From Amycolatopsis sp. NBC_01480 (GTDB lineage Bacteria; Actinomycetota; Actinomycetes; Mycobacteriales; Pseudonocardiaceae), in assembly GCF_036227205.1 (NCBI RefSeq), contig NZ_CP109442.1, positions 5,084,001 to 5,148,000 of the forward strand: a stretch of DNA of 64,000 nt, written 5' to 3'. Below, piece after piece: positions 16,803-25,306 of the stretch (its first letter is position 1; every line of letters starts with the position of its first letter). The notes beneath the pieces are model-generated. The model worked only from the letters and a program-made list of their open reading frames with translations, was not told where the DNA came from and ran no database searches. Made by a program: the position numbers and the translations under genes.

Positions 16803-18434
16803 TCAGTGGTCGGTGGCCTTCTCGGCGCCCGCGCCGGTCAGGGACCGCACCTCCATCTCCGCGTACTTCGCCGCGTTGTGCTCCTTCGACAGCACAGTCC
16901 CGAGCCAGCCGAGGAAAAACGCGATCGGGATCGAGACCAGGCCCGGGTTGTCCAGCGGGAACCAGTGGAAGTCCACGCCCTGCAGCATCGACGCGCTCTT
17001 GCCCGTCTTCGCGTCGATCGGCTTCCCGGAGACCGCCGGCGAGAAGATGATCAGCACTAGAGTGATGATCAGCCCGCCGTAGATGCTCCACAGCGCGCCC
17101 TGGGTGTTGAACCGCTTCCAGAACAGCGAGTACAGGATGGTCGGCAGGTTCGCCGAAGCGGCGACGGCGAAGGCCAGCGCCACCAGGAAGGCGACGTTCT
17201 GCCCGTTGGCCAGGATGCCGCCGAGGATGGCGACGGCACCGATCACCAGCGCGGTGATCCGCGCGACCCGGACCTCCGAGCCCGGCGTGGTCTTGCCCTT
17301 CTTGATGACGTTCGCGTACACGTCGTGGGCGAACGAGGCCGAAGCGGTGATCGTCAGCCCGGCCACCACGGCGAGGATCGTGGCGAACGCGATGGCGGAG
17401 ATCAGCCCCAGCAGCACCGGGCCGCCGAGGTTCAGTGCCAGCAGCGGCGCCGCCGAGTTGACGCCGCCGGGCGCGGCCTTGATCTCCTCGGGCCCGACCA
17501 GCGCGCCGGCGCCGTAGCCGAGCACCAGGGTGAACAGGTAGAACACGCCGATCAGCACGATCGCCCAGACCACCGAGCGGCGGGCGTCGCGCGCCGTGGG
17601 CACGGTGTAGAAGCGCATCAGCACGTGGGGCAGGCCCGCGGTGCCGAGCACCAGCGCGATGCCGAGCGAGAAGAAGTCCAGTTTGGACGTTCCGGTGGCG
17701 CCGTACTGCTTGCCCGGCCCGAGCAGCGTCTCACCGGCCTTGCCCGCCTTGTCCACGGCGCCCTGCAGCAGGTCGGAGAAGTTGAAGCCGTACTTGCCGA
17801 GCACCCACAGCGTCATCACGAGCGCGCCGATGATCAGCAGCGCGGCCTTGATGATCTGCACCCAGGTGGTGCCCTTCATGCCGCCGATCAGCACGTAGGC
17901 GATCATGATCACGCCGACCACGGCGATGACCACGGACTGCGCGGCCTTGCCCTCGATGCCCAGCAGCAGCGCGACCAGGCCGCCCGCGCCGGACATCTGC
18001 GCCAGCAGGTAGAAGAACGAGACCACCAGCGTCGAGATGGCCGCGGCGGCGCGCACCGGCCGCTGCTTCATCCGGAACGCCAGCACGTCGCCCATGGTGA
18101 ACCGGCCGGTGTTGCGCAGCAGCTCCGCCACCAGCAGCAGCGCCACCAGCCAGGCGACCAGGAAGCCGATCGAATAGAGGAAACCGTCGTAGCCGTAGAC
18201 CGCGATGGCGCCGGCGATGCCGAGGAACGACGCGGCCGAGAGGTAGTCGCCGGAGATCGCGATGCCGTTCTGCGGGCCGGTGAACGCGCGCCCGGCGGCG
18301 TAGTAGTCCGAGGCGGTTCGGCTGTTGCGGCTCGCGCGGAACACGATCACGAGCGTGATCAGCACGAACACCGCGAAGATGATGATGTTCAGCGTCGGGT
18401 TGCTGCCCTCGACGCCGGCCGCGAGCGTGCTCAT
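16803..18434 (-). CDS. actP: Sodium:solute symporter, acetate/monocarboxylate type (ActP-like)
   Basis: A 543-residue SSS-family carrier with about 13 membrane helices, predicted to import acetate or another short monocarboxylate with a cation. Landmarks are ASDYYAAGRAFTGPQNGIAI, SGDYLSAASFLGIAG, VLIGGMKGTTWVQIIKA and GLPHVLMRFYTV. It overlaps the upstream DUF485 gene by 4 bases, the common pairing for ActP carriers. The LytS/LytTR pair upstream on the same strand is a likely regulator. Confidence 0.9.
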   Translation of the reverse strand: MSTLAAGVEGSNPTLNIIIFAVFVLITLVIVFRASRNSRTASDYYAAGRAFTGPQNGIAISGDYLSAASFLGIAGAIAVYGYDGFLYSIGFLVAWLVALLLVAELLRNTGRFTMGDVLAFRMKQRPVRAAAAISTLVVSFFYLLAQMSGAGGLVALLLGIEGKAAQSVVIAVVGVIMIAYVLIGGMKGTTWVQIIKAALLIIGALVMTLWVLGKYGFNFSDLLQGAVDKAGKAGETLLGPGKQYGATGTSKLDFFSLGIALVLGTAGLPHVLMRFYTVPTARDARRSVVWAIVLIGVFYLFTLVLGYGAGALVGPEEIKAAPGGVNSAAPLLALNLGGPVLLGLISAIAFATILAVVAGLTITASASFAHDVYANVIKKGKTTPGSEVRVARITALVIGAVAILGGILANGQNVAFLVALAFAVAASANLPTILYSLFWKRFNTQGALWSIYGGLIITLVLIIFSPAVSGKPIDAKTGKSASMLQGVDFHWFPLDNPGLVSIPIAFFLGWLGTVLSKEHNAAKYAEMEVRSLTGAGAEKATDH

Positions 18435-18790
18435 TCGGACTCCTTCCCGGCCGGCGACTCGATGTCCGCGCGGATCCGGTCGGACAGCGGGTCCAGTTTC
18501 CGGTTGGCGTAGCGGACATACAGTCCCGTGATGACAAACGTGGAGACGAACTGCAGCAGGCCGAACAGCAGGCCGACGGTGAAGTTCCCGGCCAGCTTGG
18601 TGCTCATGAACCCGTGCGCGTAGTCCGCCAGCAGCACATACAGCAGGTACCAGGCGAGGAACAGCCCGGCCATCGGGAAGACGAACCGGCGCAGCCGCCC
18701 GCGCAGCTCACGGAATTCCGCGCTCTGCTGCACCTGCTCCCAGTCCGCGTCCGGCGGCCCGCCGGTCACGTCGGTTTCGCCTGCGGTCAT
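18431..18790 (-). CDS. DUF485 family small membrane protein
   Basis: A 119-residue protein with two membrane helices (about residues 38-60 and 72-95) and a cytosolic N-terminal region containing FRELRGRLRRFVFP. DUF485 proteins are routinely encoded with acetate/solute symporters and are probably their accessory subunits. ATGA overlap with the symporter gene. Confidence 0.9.
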   Translation of the reverse strand: MTAGETDVTGGPPDADWEQVQQSAEFRELRGRLRRFVFPMAGLFLAWYLLYVLLADYAHGFMSTKLAGNFTVGLLFGLLQFVSTFVITGLYVRYANRKLDPLSDRIRADIESPAGKESE

Positions 18791-18862
18791 GGGCTTCTCC
18801 CTCGCGACGCTGCGAATGTGGTCCGGGCCACAGTAAGGAAGCGGACGCGGCGGGAGGAACCG

Positions 18863-20608
18863 TCAGCGGCTCAAACGCCGGGCGACACGACGAACGGTTG
18901 ACGAGCGGTACGCGGGCGCCGTCGAATGGGGCGGCCCCGGACCGCGCTCGCGCTCGTCCAGGTGCAGCCGGAGCATCGCCGCCCCGGCCCAGGACGGCGG
19001 CCGGCCGCGCAGCGAGACCACGGCCATCACACCGAACGCGAGTGGTACCGACCAGGGTGCCGGTTGCGCCACCAAGATCGCCACCCAGCCGTGCAGCGCC
19101 GGCCCGGTGAGCGAGAACAGGATCGAGCCGGACGAGCCGAGCAGCCCGGCCAGCACCCCGGCGATCGCGCCGGCCGCGGTGAGCCGCGGCCACCAGATGC
19201 CGAGCACCAGCAACGGGCAGAAGGTCGAGGCGGCCACGGTGAAGCCCCACGTCACCAGCACCCCGGCGTCGAGGCCCGCCGAGGGGAGCGCGAGCAGGAC
19301 CATCGCGACGGCGGCGAACACCACCGTCACGCGCAGCCGGCGAAGGCCGCCGGACATCAGGTCGTAGGCGAGCGCGCCGGACATCACCAGCAGCAGGCCG
19401 AGTGACGTGGCGAGGAACGCGGCGAACGCGCCCGCGGTCAGCAGCGCGGTGAACAGCTGGCCGGCCCAGCCGTGGTCGACCTGCGCGGGGAGGGCGACGA
19501 CCACGGTGTCGGTGGCGCCGGAGAGGTACAGCTCGGGCACGAGCACCCGGCCGAGCACGCCGTAAATGCCAGGGAAGAGGTAGAACACGCCGAGCAGGGC
19601 GACGGTGATGGCCGCGGTGCGGCGGGCGGCGCGGCCGTCCGGGCTGGTGTTGAAGCGCATCAGCACGTGCGGCAGGCCCATCGTGCCGAGCATGGTGGCG
19701 ATGAGCACGGCCCAGGTGCCCAGCAGCGGGTAACCCTGGTCGTCGAGGTCGAGCAGCGGCCGTTGCCAGTCCGGCCCGCCGAGCGCCGCCCCGCCGCGCA
19801 CGGCCGGGACCGGCGCGCCCGCGGCGAACACCAGCTTTTCCCCGCTGTGCGCGGTCAATTCCCCGGGCGGGAGGGTGCTGGGCCGGCCGGCGGTGACGAG
19901 CGTGGTCGGCTCGCGCAGCTCCAGCGTGACGTCGGCCTGGAACTCGACCGGGGTCTCGCGCCCGAAGTGCGTGAACTCCACCGGGTTGAGCGCGGCTTCG
20001 CGGTCCGCCGCGCCGACGTGCAGCACGAGCCAGAGCGCGGGGACGAGGAACAGCACCAGCTTCAGGAAGAATTGGAACGCCTGCACGTACGTCGCCGCGC
20101 GCATCCCGCCGAGCGCGAGAGTGACGCTCACGGCCGTGCCCGCGATGACCACGCCGACCCAGTACGGCGTGCCGCCGACCGCGGTGAGCACCAGCCCGGC
20201 CGTGCGGAACTGCGGGACCACGTAGATCGTGCCGATCACCAGCACCACCACCGCGGCCAGCCGCCGCAACGCGGGCGAGGCCAGGCGCGCCTCGGCGAAG
20301 TCGGGCACGGTCAACGCGCCGGAACGCCGCATGGGAGCCGCGACGAGCACCAGCATCGCGATGTACCCCGCGGTGAACCCGACCGGATACCAGAGCGCGC
20401 CGACGCCGTCCTTCACCACCAGCCCGGCCACCCCGAGGAACGACGCGGCGGACAGGTATTCGCCGGACACCGCGGCCGAGTTGACGAACGGCGAGATTCG
20501 CCTTGACGCGACGAGGAAGTCGGACGTCGTCCGGATCGCGGCCACCCCGCGCACGCCGATGAGCAGCGTCACGAGCACCACCGGCGCGACGGCGAACGCG
20601 ATGTCCAC
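18863..20608 (-). CDS. Second sodium:solute symporter
   Basis: A 581-residue SSS carrier related to the neighbour at 16803. It shares SGEYLSAASFLGVAG, LALGGMRAATYVQAFQ and TMGLPHVLMRFNTS, but has an additional soluble insertion of roughly 90 residues (about 210-300) between helices. GTG 20608 with GGAG upstream is chosen. The longer open frame to 20758 runs through the repeat copy B and is not conserved-looking. Likely a monocarboxylate or related carrier; substrate unknown. Confidence 0.85.
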   Translation of the reverse strand: MDIAFAVAPVVLVTLLIGVRGVAAIRTTSDFLVASRRISPFVNSAAVSGEYLSAASFLGVAGLVVKDGVGALWYPVGFTAGYIAMLVLVAAPMRRSGALTVPDFAEARLASPALRRLAAVVVLVIGTIYVVPQFRTAGLVLTAVGGTPYWVGVVIAGTAVSVTLALGGMRAATYVQAFQFFLKLVLFLVPALWLVLHVGAADREAALNPVEFTHFGRETPVEFQADVTLELREPTTLVTAGRPSTLPPGELTAHSGEKLVFAAGAPVPAVRGGAALGGPDWQRPLLDLDDQGYPLLGTWAVLIATMLGTMGLPHVLMRFNTSPDGRAARRTAAITVALLGVFYLFPGIYGVLGRVLVPELYLSGATDTVVVALPAQVDHGWAGQLFTALLTAGAFAAFLATSLGLLLVMSGALAYDLMSGGLRRLRVTVVFAAVAMVLLALPSAGLDAGVLVTWGFTVAASTFCPLLVLGIWWPRLTAAGAIAGVLAGLLGSSGSILFSLTGPALHGWVAILVAQPAPWSVPLAFGVMAVVSLRGRPPSWAGAAMLRLHLDERERGPGPPHSTAPAYRSSTVRRVARRLSR

Positions 20609-20637
20609 TACCGCGCTCCGGCCGGGTTCGCGGGATG

Positions 20638-20773
20638 CGCCCCAATGTGGCGTTCGGTGCTCCAGCCCTGCCCCACCGCCGCCCTCAACGGAGACGCTCC
20701 GCGCCCAGCCCGCATTTCGCGCACCCAATGTGGCGTTCGGTGCGCTGGGCGCAACCAATGTGGCATTGGGGCG
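20638..20773. repeat. Dispersed element with CGCCCCAATG terminal inverted repeats, copy B
   Basis: 136 bases, starting CGCCCCAATG and ending CATTGGGGCG, with the same inner core as copy A. It also has an additional internal AATGTGGCGTTCGGTGC unit present twice, so it is longer by about 30 bases. It separates the second symporter from its small upstream partner. The longest frame here is only an extension of the symporter frame. Confidence 0.65.
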
Positions 20774-20788
20774 CTCCGGGCGGGGGCG

Positions 20789-21148
20789 TCACTGCTCGTC
20801 CTCGGGGCGCTCGGCGTCCTCGGCCCGGCGGAGCTGCCAGCGGGCCAGCGCGACCATCACCGGGTACGGCAGCAGCGCGATCATCAACCAGGACAACGGG
20901 ATTCCCCACAACCGGACGTTGTCGAGCCCCGGCGCCGCCGCGAAGACCACGGGCAGTCCCAGCACGAGCACGAACATCGCCACCAGGGCGGGGATCCCGC
21001 GCCGCCGCTGGGCGCGGTAGAGGACGGCCGCGCGCTCGGCGTCGGCCACTTGCAGGCGGGGCATGCGCCAACGCCCGCGCGCCTGCCGACGCGACCGGGC
21101 CAGTCGCGTCTGCGGGCTCGTGACGGCGACCCGTCGGGTGCGGCTCAT
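20789..21148 (-). CDS. Small two-helix membrane protein next to the symporter
   Basis: A 119-residue basic protein: residues 1-50 are Arg-rich and cytosolic, followed by two hydrophobic helices (about 52-72 and 83-103) and an acidic tail. Its position relative to the second symporter mirrors the DUF485 gene beside the first, so it is probably an accessory subunit. I cannot assign it to DUF485 with certainty. It begins 10 bases after palindrome copy 3. Confidence 0.75.
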   Translation of the reverse strand: MSRTRRVAVTSPQTRLARSRRQARGRWRMPRLQVADAERAAVLYRAQRRRGIPALVAMFVLVLGLPVVFAAAPGLDNVRLWGIPLSWLMIALLPYPVMVALARWQLRRAEDAERPEDEQ

Positions 21149-21158
21149 GCCGTCACCA

Positions 21159-21210
21159 GGACTCGTGAGTGTTTAGACCGGTTAGAACCGTAATTGCCAC
21201 TCACGAGTCC
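21159..21210. terminator. Dispersed palindrome, copy 3 (degenerate)
   Basis: The outer 13 bases (GGACTCGTGAGTG) and the core GGTTAGAACC are kept but the middle of the two arms no longer pairs: one arm resembles the 'TTTA' version and the other a 'GGCAATTA' version. It supplies the final Asp-Ser codons and the stop of the LytTR regulator. Confidence 0.6.
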
Positions 21211-21956
21211 GATCCCAGCTGACCTCGTTGCGCCGCTTCCAATAACCGGTCGCGCAGGTCCCGGGCGTGGCGGCGGCTGACCGGGACGTCACCGGCCTCG
21301 GTGTGCGCCAGCAGCCCGCCCGCCGAGTCGCTGCGCAGCTCCAGCACCCCGGCGACGGCGAGCAGGAAACCGCGGTGCACGCGGGTGAAACCGGTGCCCT
21401 CCCAGTATTCCGCCAGCCGTGAGATGGGCATGCGCACCAAATGGACGCCGCCACGGGTGTGCAGGCGGACGTAGTCGCCGTGGGCCTCGACGAACAGGAC
21501 GTCGTCGCGGCGGACGTACCGGGTGCGGCCGCCCGAGTCGACCGGCAGCGCGGCCATCGCGTCGGGGGTGGGGCGGGGACCGCTGCTCGGGACCATCCGC
21601 AGCACCTTCGCCAGCGCCGCCGCGAGCCGTTCGGTGCGGACCGGCTTCAGCAGGTAGTCCACGGCGCCGATGCCGTACGCCGCCACGGCGTGGCCGTCGT
21701 GCGCCGTCACGAACACGATCACCGGCGGCTCCGAGAGCTTTGCCAGCAGCGAAGCCAGCTCCAGGCCGTCGAGCCCGGGCATGGAGATGTCCAGGAACAC
21801 CGCGTCGAACCGGTCGGCCTGCAACAGCTTCACCGCCTGCAGCGCGTCGCCGGCGCCGACGACCTCCCCGACCTCCGGCGCCTCGCGCAGCATCCGGCAC
21901 AGCTCGGCCAGCGCCCCCGGCAGGTCGTCGACGGCCAGCACCCGCAGCCCGCTCAC
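21201..21956 (-). CDS. LytTR-family response regulator
   Basis: A 251-residue regulator: receiver domain at about residues 1-120 with phospho-acceptor D56 (AVFLDISMPG), then a LytTR DNA-binding domain at about residues 145-245 (VEAHGDYVRLHTRGG, FTRVHRGFLLAV). Its start overlaps the kinase stop (ATGA). The last codons and stop come from palindrome copy 3. It probably controls the symporters downstream on the same strand. Confidence 0.93.
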   Translation of the reverse strand: MSGLRVLAVDDLPGALAELCRMLREAPEVGEVVGAGDALQAVKLLQADRFDAVFLDISMPGLDGLELASLLAKLSEPPVIVFVTAHDGHAVAAYGIGAVDYLLKPVRTERLAAALAKVLRMVPSSGPRPTPDAMAALPVDSGGRTRYVRRDDVLFVEAHGDYVRLHTRGGVHLVRMPISRLAEYWEGTGFTRVHRGFLLAVAGVLELRSDSAGGLLAHTEAGDVPVSRRHARDLRDRLLEAAQRGQLGSDS

Positions 21957-23014
21957 GGCAGCACCCCCGGCTGGAACCGCGGCACCCGCACGATCACCCG
22001 GGTGCCGACAGCGAGTCCGGTTTCGACGGTCAGCCCGTACCAGGCGCCGTAGACGTTGCGAAGCCGTTTGTCCACATTGGCCAGTCCGAGCCCGGCGCCG
22101 TCGGCCACGCGCCCGGCGAGGATGTCCGCCGCGAGCGCCGGGTCCATGCCGACGCCGTCGTCCTCCACGCTGATCACGCAGTCGTTCCCTTCCGCCTGCC
22201 CGTGCACCTGGACCAGCCCGGCGCCGGACCGCGGCTCGATGCCGTGCCGGATCGCGTTCTCCACCAGCGGCTCCAGCACCAGGTACGGCACCGCGACGGC
22301 CAGCACCTCCGGCGCCACCCGCACCTGGACCCGCAGCCGCTCGCCGAGCACCGCGCGCTGCAGCGCCAGGTACGTCTCCACCGCGCGGAACTCCTCGGCC
22401 ACCACGGTGTACTCGCCGTGGCGCGCCAAGCTGTAGCGCGTGTAGTCCGCGAAGTCCAGCATCAGGTCGCGCGCGCGGTCCGGCTCGTCGCGAACCAGCG
22501 ACGCGATCACCGTCAGCGCGTTGTACACGAAGTGCGGCGACATCTCCGCTCGCAGCGCCCGCAGCTCGGCCTGCGCGGCCTGGTCGGCGGAGGCTTCCAG
22601 CCGGCCGCGTTCGAGCGCCTGCACGACAACGTCGGCTGCCTGCCGCAGGACGCCGCCGGGCGGATCGCCGAGCACCAGCAACGCGCCGGCCAGCTCGTCG
22701 TGGACGTGCAGCGGCACCGCGGCCACCCCGCCCGCGGACACCGGCTCCTCGCTGTGCAGCACCTCGTCCAGCACCTGGGCGACGGCTTCATCGGCGCCCG
22801 GCCGCCCGGACCACAGCAGTGAACCCGAGAGGTCCGTGAGGCCGAGCCCGGCGAAGCCGAACAGCCGCCGCAACCCGTGGGTGGCCCGGCGCGCGCGGAC
22901 GCCGGTGAGCCCGTCCATCAGCTCGTCGGAGGCCTTCCTGGCCGCGGCGAGCACGGACGCGGTGGCGGTGCCGGCCGGGGCGGGCCGCCAGGGCAGGCGC
23001 GCACCCTCGGTCAT
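21953..23014 (-). CDS. LytS-type sensor histidine kinase (cytosolic)
   Basis: A 353-residue kinase. Residues about 30-140 form a GAF-like input region. The His_kinase domain has phospho-acceptor H161 in AEMSPHFVYNALTVIASLV. The HATPase domain follows with LEPLVENAIRHGIE and GAGLGLANVDKRL. No membrane helix is visible, so it should sense an intracellular cue, unlike classical LytS. Coupled by 4-base overlap to the LytTR regulator. Confidence 0.92.
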   Translation of the reverse strand: MTEGARLPWRPAPAGTATASVLAAARKASDELMDGLTGVRARRATHGLRRLFGFAGLGLTDLSGSLLWSGRPGADEAVAQVLDEVLHSEEPVSAGGVAAVPLHVHDELAGALLVLGDPPGGVLRQAADVVVQALERGRLEASADQAAQAELRALRAEMSPHFVYNALTVIASLVRDEPDRARDLMLDFADYTRYSLARHGEYTVVAEEFRAVETYLALQRAVLGERLRVQVRVAPEVLAVAVPYLVLEPLVENAIRHGIEPRSGAGLVQVHGQAEGNDCVISVEDDGVGMDPALAADILAGRVADGAGLGLANVDKRLRNVYGAWYGLTVETGLAVGTRVIVRVPRFQPGVLP

Positions 23015-23072
23015 CGGCGGCCTCCCCTCGGCGACGGTGTCTGGGGGAGTAGATCCTAGCCCCGAATGCGGT

Positions 23073-23135
23073 GAAGGGGACTTTCACGGCGCCGGACACG
23101 ACGAAGGGGACCTTCCCGGTGGGAAAGTCCCCTTC
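23073..23135. terminator. Alternative hairpins after the sugar ABC operon
   Basis: GAAAGTCCCCTTC at 23123-23135 can pair with either of two upstream copies. One is GAAGGGGACTTTC at 23073-23085 (perfect); the other is GAAGGGGACCTTCCC at 23103-23117 with GGGAAAGTCCCCTTC (one mismatch, 3-base loop). It lies just past the stop of the binding-protein gene, so a terminator is likely. Confidence 0.65.
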
Positions 23136-23153
23136 GCGGCTACTGGCTCGGGG

Positions 23154-24152
23154 TCAGCACTTCTGCTTGTAGAAGTACTGCGAGTTCGCGTCCATGTCGG
23201 CCTTGGTGATGGAGTGCAGCTGCGCGGTGAGGTTGCGGGTCACCGTCTTGCCCTCCAGCGAGGCCACCGCCTGGTCGACGCCCTGGACGCCGATCGAGGC
23301 CGGGTCCTGGGCGATCAGGCCCTGGTACTCGCCCTTGCGCAGGCCGTCCACTTCGGACGGGCTGGCGTCGAAGCCGATCAGGTTGACCTGGCCGATCTTG
23401 CCCGCGTTGCGCAGGCCGGTCGCCGCGCCCTCACCGGTGTTGAGGTTGGTGGCGAAGATGCCGATCAGGTCCGGCGTCGAGGCCAGCGCCGCGGTGACCT
23501 TGGCGGCGGCCTGGTCGGGCTCGTTCTGGGTGAACTGGATGCCCGCCGACTTGAGGTTCGGGGTGTTCTTCAGCTCGTCCTCGAAGCCCTTGGCGCGCGC
23601 GGCCGTGGTCGAGGTGCCCGCGATGGTGTCGAGGATCAGCACCGAGCCGCTCTTGCCGCCGGCCAGCTTCGCCAGCGTCTGCGCGGCCATCTTGCCGCCC
23701 TCGGTGTTGTCCGAGGAGATGGACGAAACCGCGACGCTCTTGTCCTGCAGCGAGGTGTCCACCTCGACGATCTTCGTGCCGCGGTTCTTCACCTGCTGGA
23801 TCGGCGCGAGCATCGCCTTGTCGTCGGTCGGGGTGACGAGCAGGGCGGCCGGCGGGTTGGAGCCCAGCGCGTTGACGATCGTGGTCTGCATGGCCGCGTC
23901 GAACATCTGCGGCGCCTGGGTGGTCAGGTCGTAGCCCAGCTTCTTGGCCTCGTCCTGCGCCGCGCACTGCATCGAGATGTAGAACGGCTCGGCCTGCACT
24001 CCCGGCACCAGCGCGAGCTTCTTGCTGTTCGCCGTGTTCGACGTGCCGCCGGAGCCACCGCTCTGGCCCACCTGGCCCTGGCCGCAGGCAGCCAGCAGCG
24101 AGGCGGCCGAGGCGAGCGCGCCGGCGGTGATCAGGGTCTTGCTCAGCTTCAT
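23154..24152 (-). CDS. Sugar ABC transporter substrate-binding lipoprotein
   Basis: A 332-residue periplasmic-binding-type protein of the ribose-type (Peripla_BP_4) family. The N-terminus is a lipoprotein signal with lipobox LLAAC (Cys about 23). Landmarks include LLVTPTDDKAMLAPIQQ, VEVDTSL, FATNLNTGEG and LIGFDASPSEVDGL. ATG 24152 is chosen over a TTG two codons upstream. It is the last gene of the LacI-manA-ABC operon; context suggests mannose or a mannoside as ligand. Confidence 0.92.
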   Translation of the reverse strand: MKLSKTLITAGALASAASLLAACGQGQVGQSGGSGGTSNTANSKKLALVPGVQAEPFYISMQCAAQDEAKKLGYDLTTQAPQMFDAAMQTTIVNALGSNPPAALLVTPTDDKAMLAPIQQVKNRGTKIVEVDTSLQDKSVAVSSISSDNTEGGKMAAQTLAKLAGGKSGSVLILDTIAGTSTTAARAKGFEDELKNTPNLKSAGIQFTQNEPDQAAAKVTAALASTPDLIGIFATNLNTGEGAATGLRNAGKIGQVNLIGFDASPSEVDGLRKGEYQGLIAQDPASIGVQGVDQAVASLEGKTVTRNLTAQLHSITKADMDANSQYFYKQKC

Positions 24153-24182
24153 CTTCAAGCACCTCTTCGTACTCGGGGGGAG

Positions 24183-25232
24183 TCAGCGGGAGTTGCGGTT
24201 GCGACGGCGTCGCTGGTCGAACCAGACGGCCGCGATCAGCACCGCGCCGACCGCGATCATCTGCCAGAAGTCCTGGACGTGCGTGATGTTGAAGCCCTTC
24301 TTCAGCACCGCCGGGATGAACACGCCGATCACCGTGCCCAGCACCGAGCCGACGCCGCCGAACAGGCTGGTGCCGCCCATCACCGTGGCGGCGATGGCGT
24401 TCAGGTTGTCCGTGGTGTGCGCCGAGATCGTGGTCGACGCGTAGTAGGCCAGCGAGAGGAAACCGGCGATCCCGGCCAGGAAACCGGTCAGCGTGTACAC
24501 CTTCAGCAGGTGCGCGGTGACGCCGATCCCGGAGCGCCGCGCGGCTTCGGCGTTGGAGCCGACGGCGAAGGTGTAGCGGCCGAACTTGGTGGTGTGGAGC
24601 AGCCACGCGCCGATCAGCGTGATCACCACGGCCACCAGCACCAGGTTCGGCACTCCGCCGAACGAGGTGCCGTAACCCAGCGTCTTGTTCAGCGTGGTGG
24701 GTACGCTGCGCACGTCGGACCCGCCGTTGAGCAGGTACGCCGCGCCGAGCGCCGCGCCCATCGTGCCGAGCGTGACGATCAGCGGCGGGATGTTCGCCAC
24801 CGCGATCAGGAACCCGTTGATCAGGCCCCAGATCGTGCCCGCGACCACGGCCGCGACCAGCCCGACGGTGATCACGCCCCAGCCGGCGTTCGACGCGTCG
24901 CCGCCGCTGAGCGCCTCCATGGTCTTGCCGGCCACCATGCCGGCGAAGATCAGCACCGAGCCCACGGACAGGTCGATGCCGGAGGTGATGATCACGAACG
25001 TCATGCCGACCGAGAGCACCAGCAGCACGGACGTCTCGATCAGCAGCGTCTGGAAGGTGAACAGCGTGGCGAACTCGTTCGGCGCGATCGCGGTGAACAC
25101 GATGATCAGCGCCACCAGCACCAGCGCGATCCAGAACGTGTTCGCTCCGACCAGCCGCTTGCCCAGCGGCACCTTGCCGAACCCACCGTCCACAGTGGTC
25201 TGGATTTCGGGGTCCTTGGGTGGTGCGGTCAC
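24183..25232 (-). CDS. Sugar ABC transporter permease (RbsC-like)
   Basis: A 349-residue permease of the branched/ribose type with about 9-10 membrane helices and the conserved SGIDLSVGSVL segment plus IPPLIVTLGTMGAALGAAYLLNGG. A C-terminal Arg-rich tail follows. GTG 25232 has AGGAGG upstream and overlaps the stop of a 25-codon ORF (GTGA). Operon order is ATPase, small ORF, permease, binding protein. Confidence 0.92.
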   Translation of the reverse strand: MTAPPKDPEIQTTVDGGFGKVPLGKRLVGANTFWIALVLVALIIVFTAIAPNEFATLFTFQTLLIETSVLLVLSVGMTFVIITSGIDLSVGSVLIFAGMVAGKTMEALSGGDASNAGWGVITVGLVAAVVAGTIWGLINGFLIAVANIPPLIVTLGTMGAALGAAYLLNGGSDVRSVPTTLNKTLGYGTSFGGVPNLVLVAVVITLIGAWLLHTTKFGRYTFAVGSNAEAARRSGIGVTAHLLKVYTLTGFLAGIAGFLSLAYYASTTISAHTTDNLNAIAATVMGGTSLFGGVGSVLGTVIGVFIPAVLKKGFNITHVQDFWQMIAVGAVLIAAVWFDQRRRRNRNSR

Positions 25233-25306
25233 GCCGCCTCCTGTGTTTTGCGGGACACCCGCACCCGGTCGGCAGCGCGAGCGGGCTGTCGCGATTGTGT
25301 GCTCAC
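25229..25306 (-). CDS. 25-codon ORF coupled between ABC ATPase and permease
   Basis: GTG at 25306 overlaps the ATPase stop (GTGA) and its own TGA overlaps the permease GTG (GTGA), in a third reading frame. GGAGGAGG precedes its start. The product is Ser/Arg/Gln-rich, starting MSTQSRQPARAADRV and ending KTQEAA. It may be a genuine small protein or a coupling relay that keeps ribosomes loaded for the permease. I know no family for it. Confidence 0.4.
   Translation of the reverse strand: MSTQSRQPARAADRVRVSRKTQEAA

Noticed and set aside
18863..20758. Longer start (20758) for the second symporter
   Set aside because: The extra 50 codons translate dispersed repeat copy B; GTG 20608 has a ribosome site and the proper first helix.
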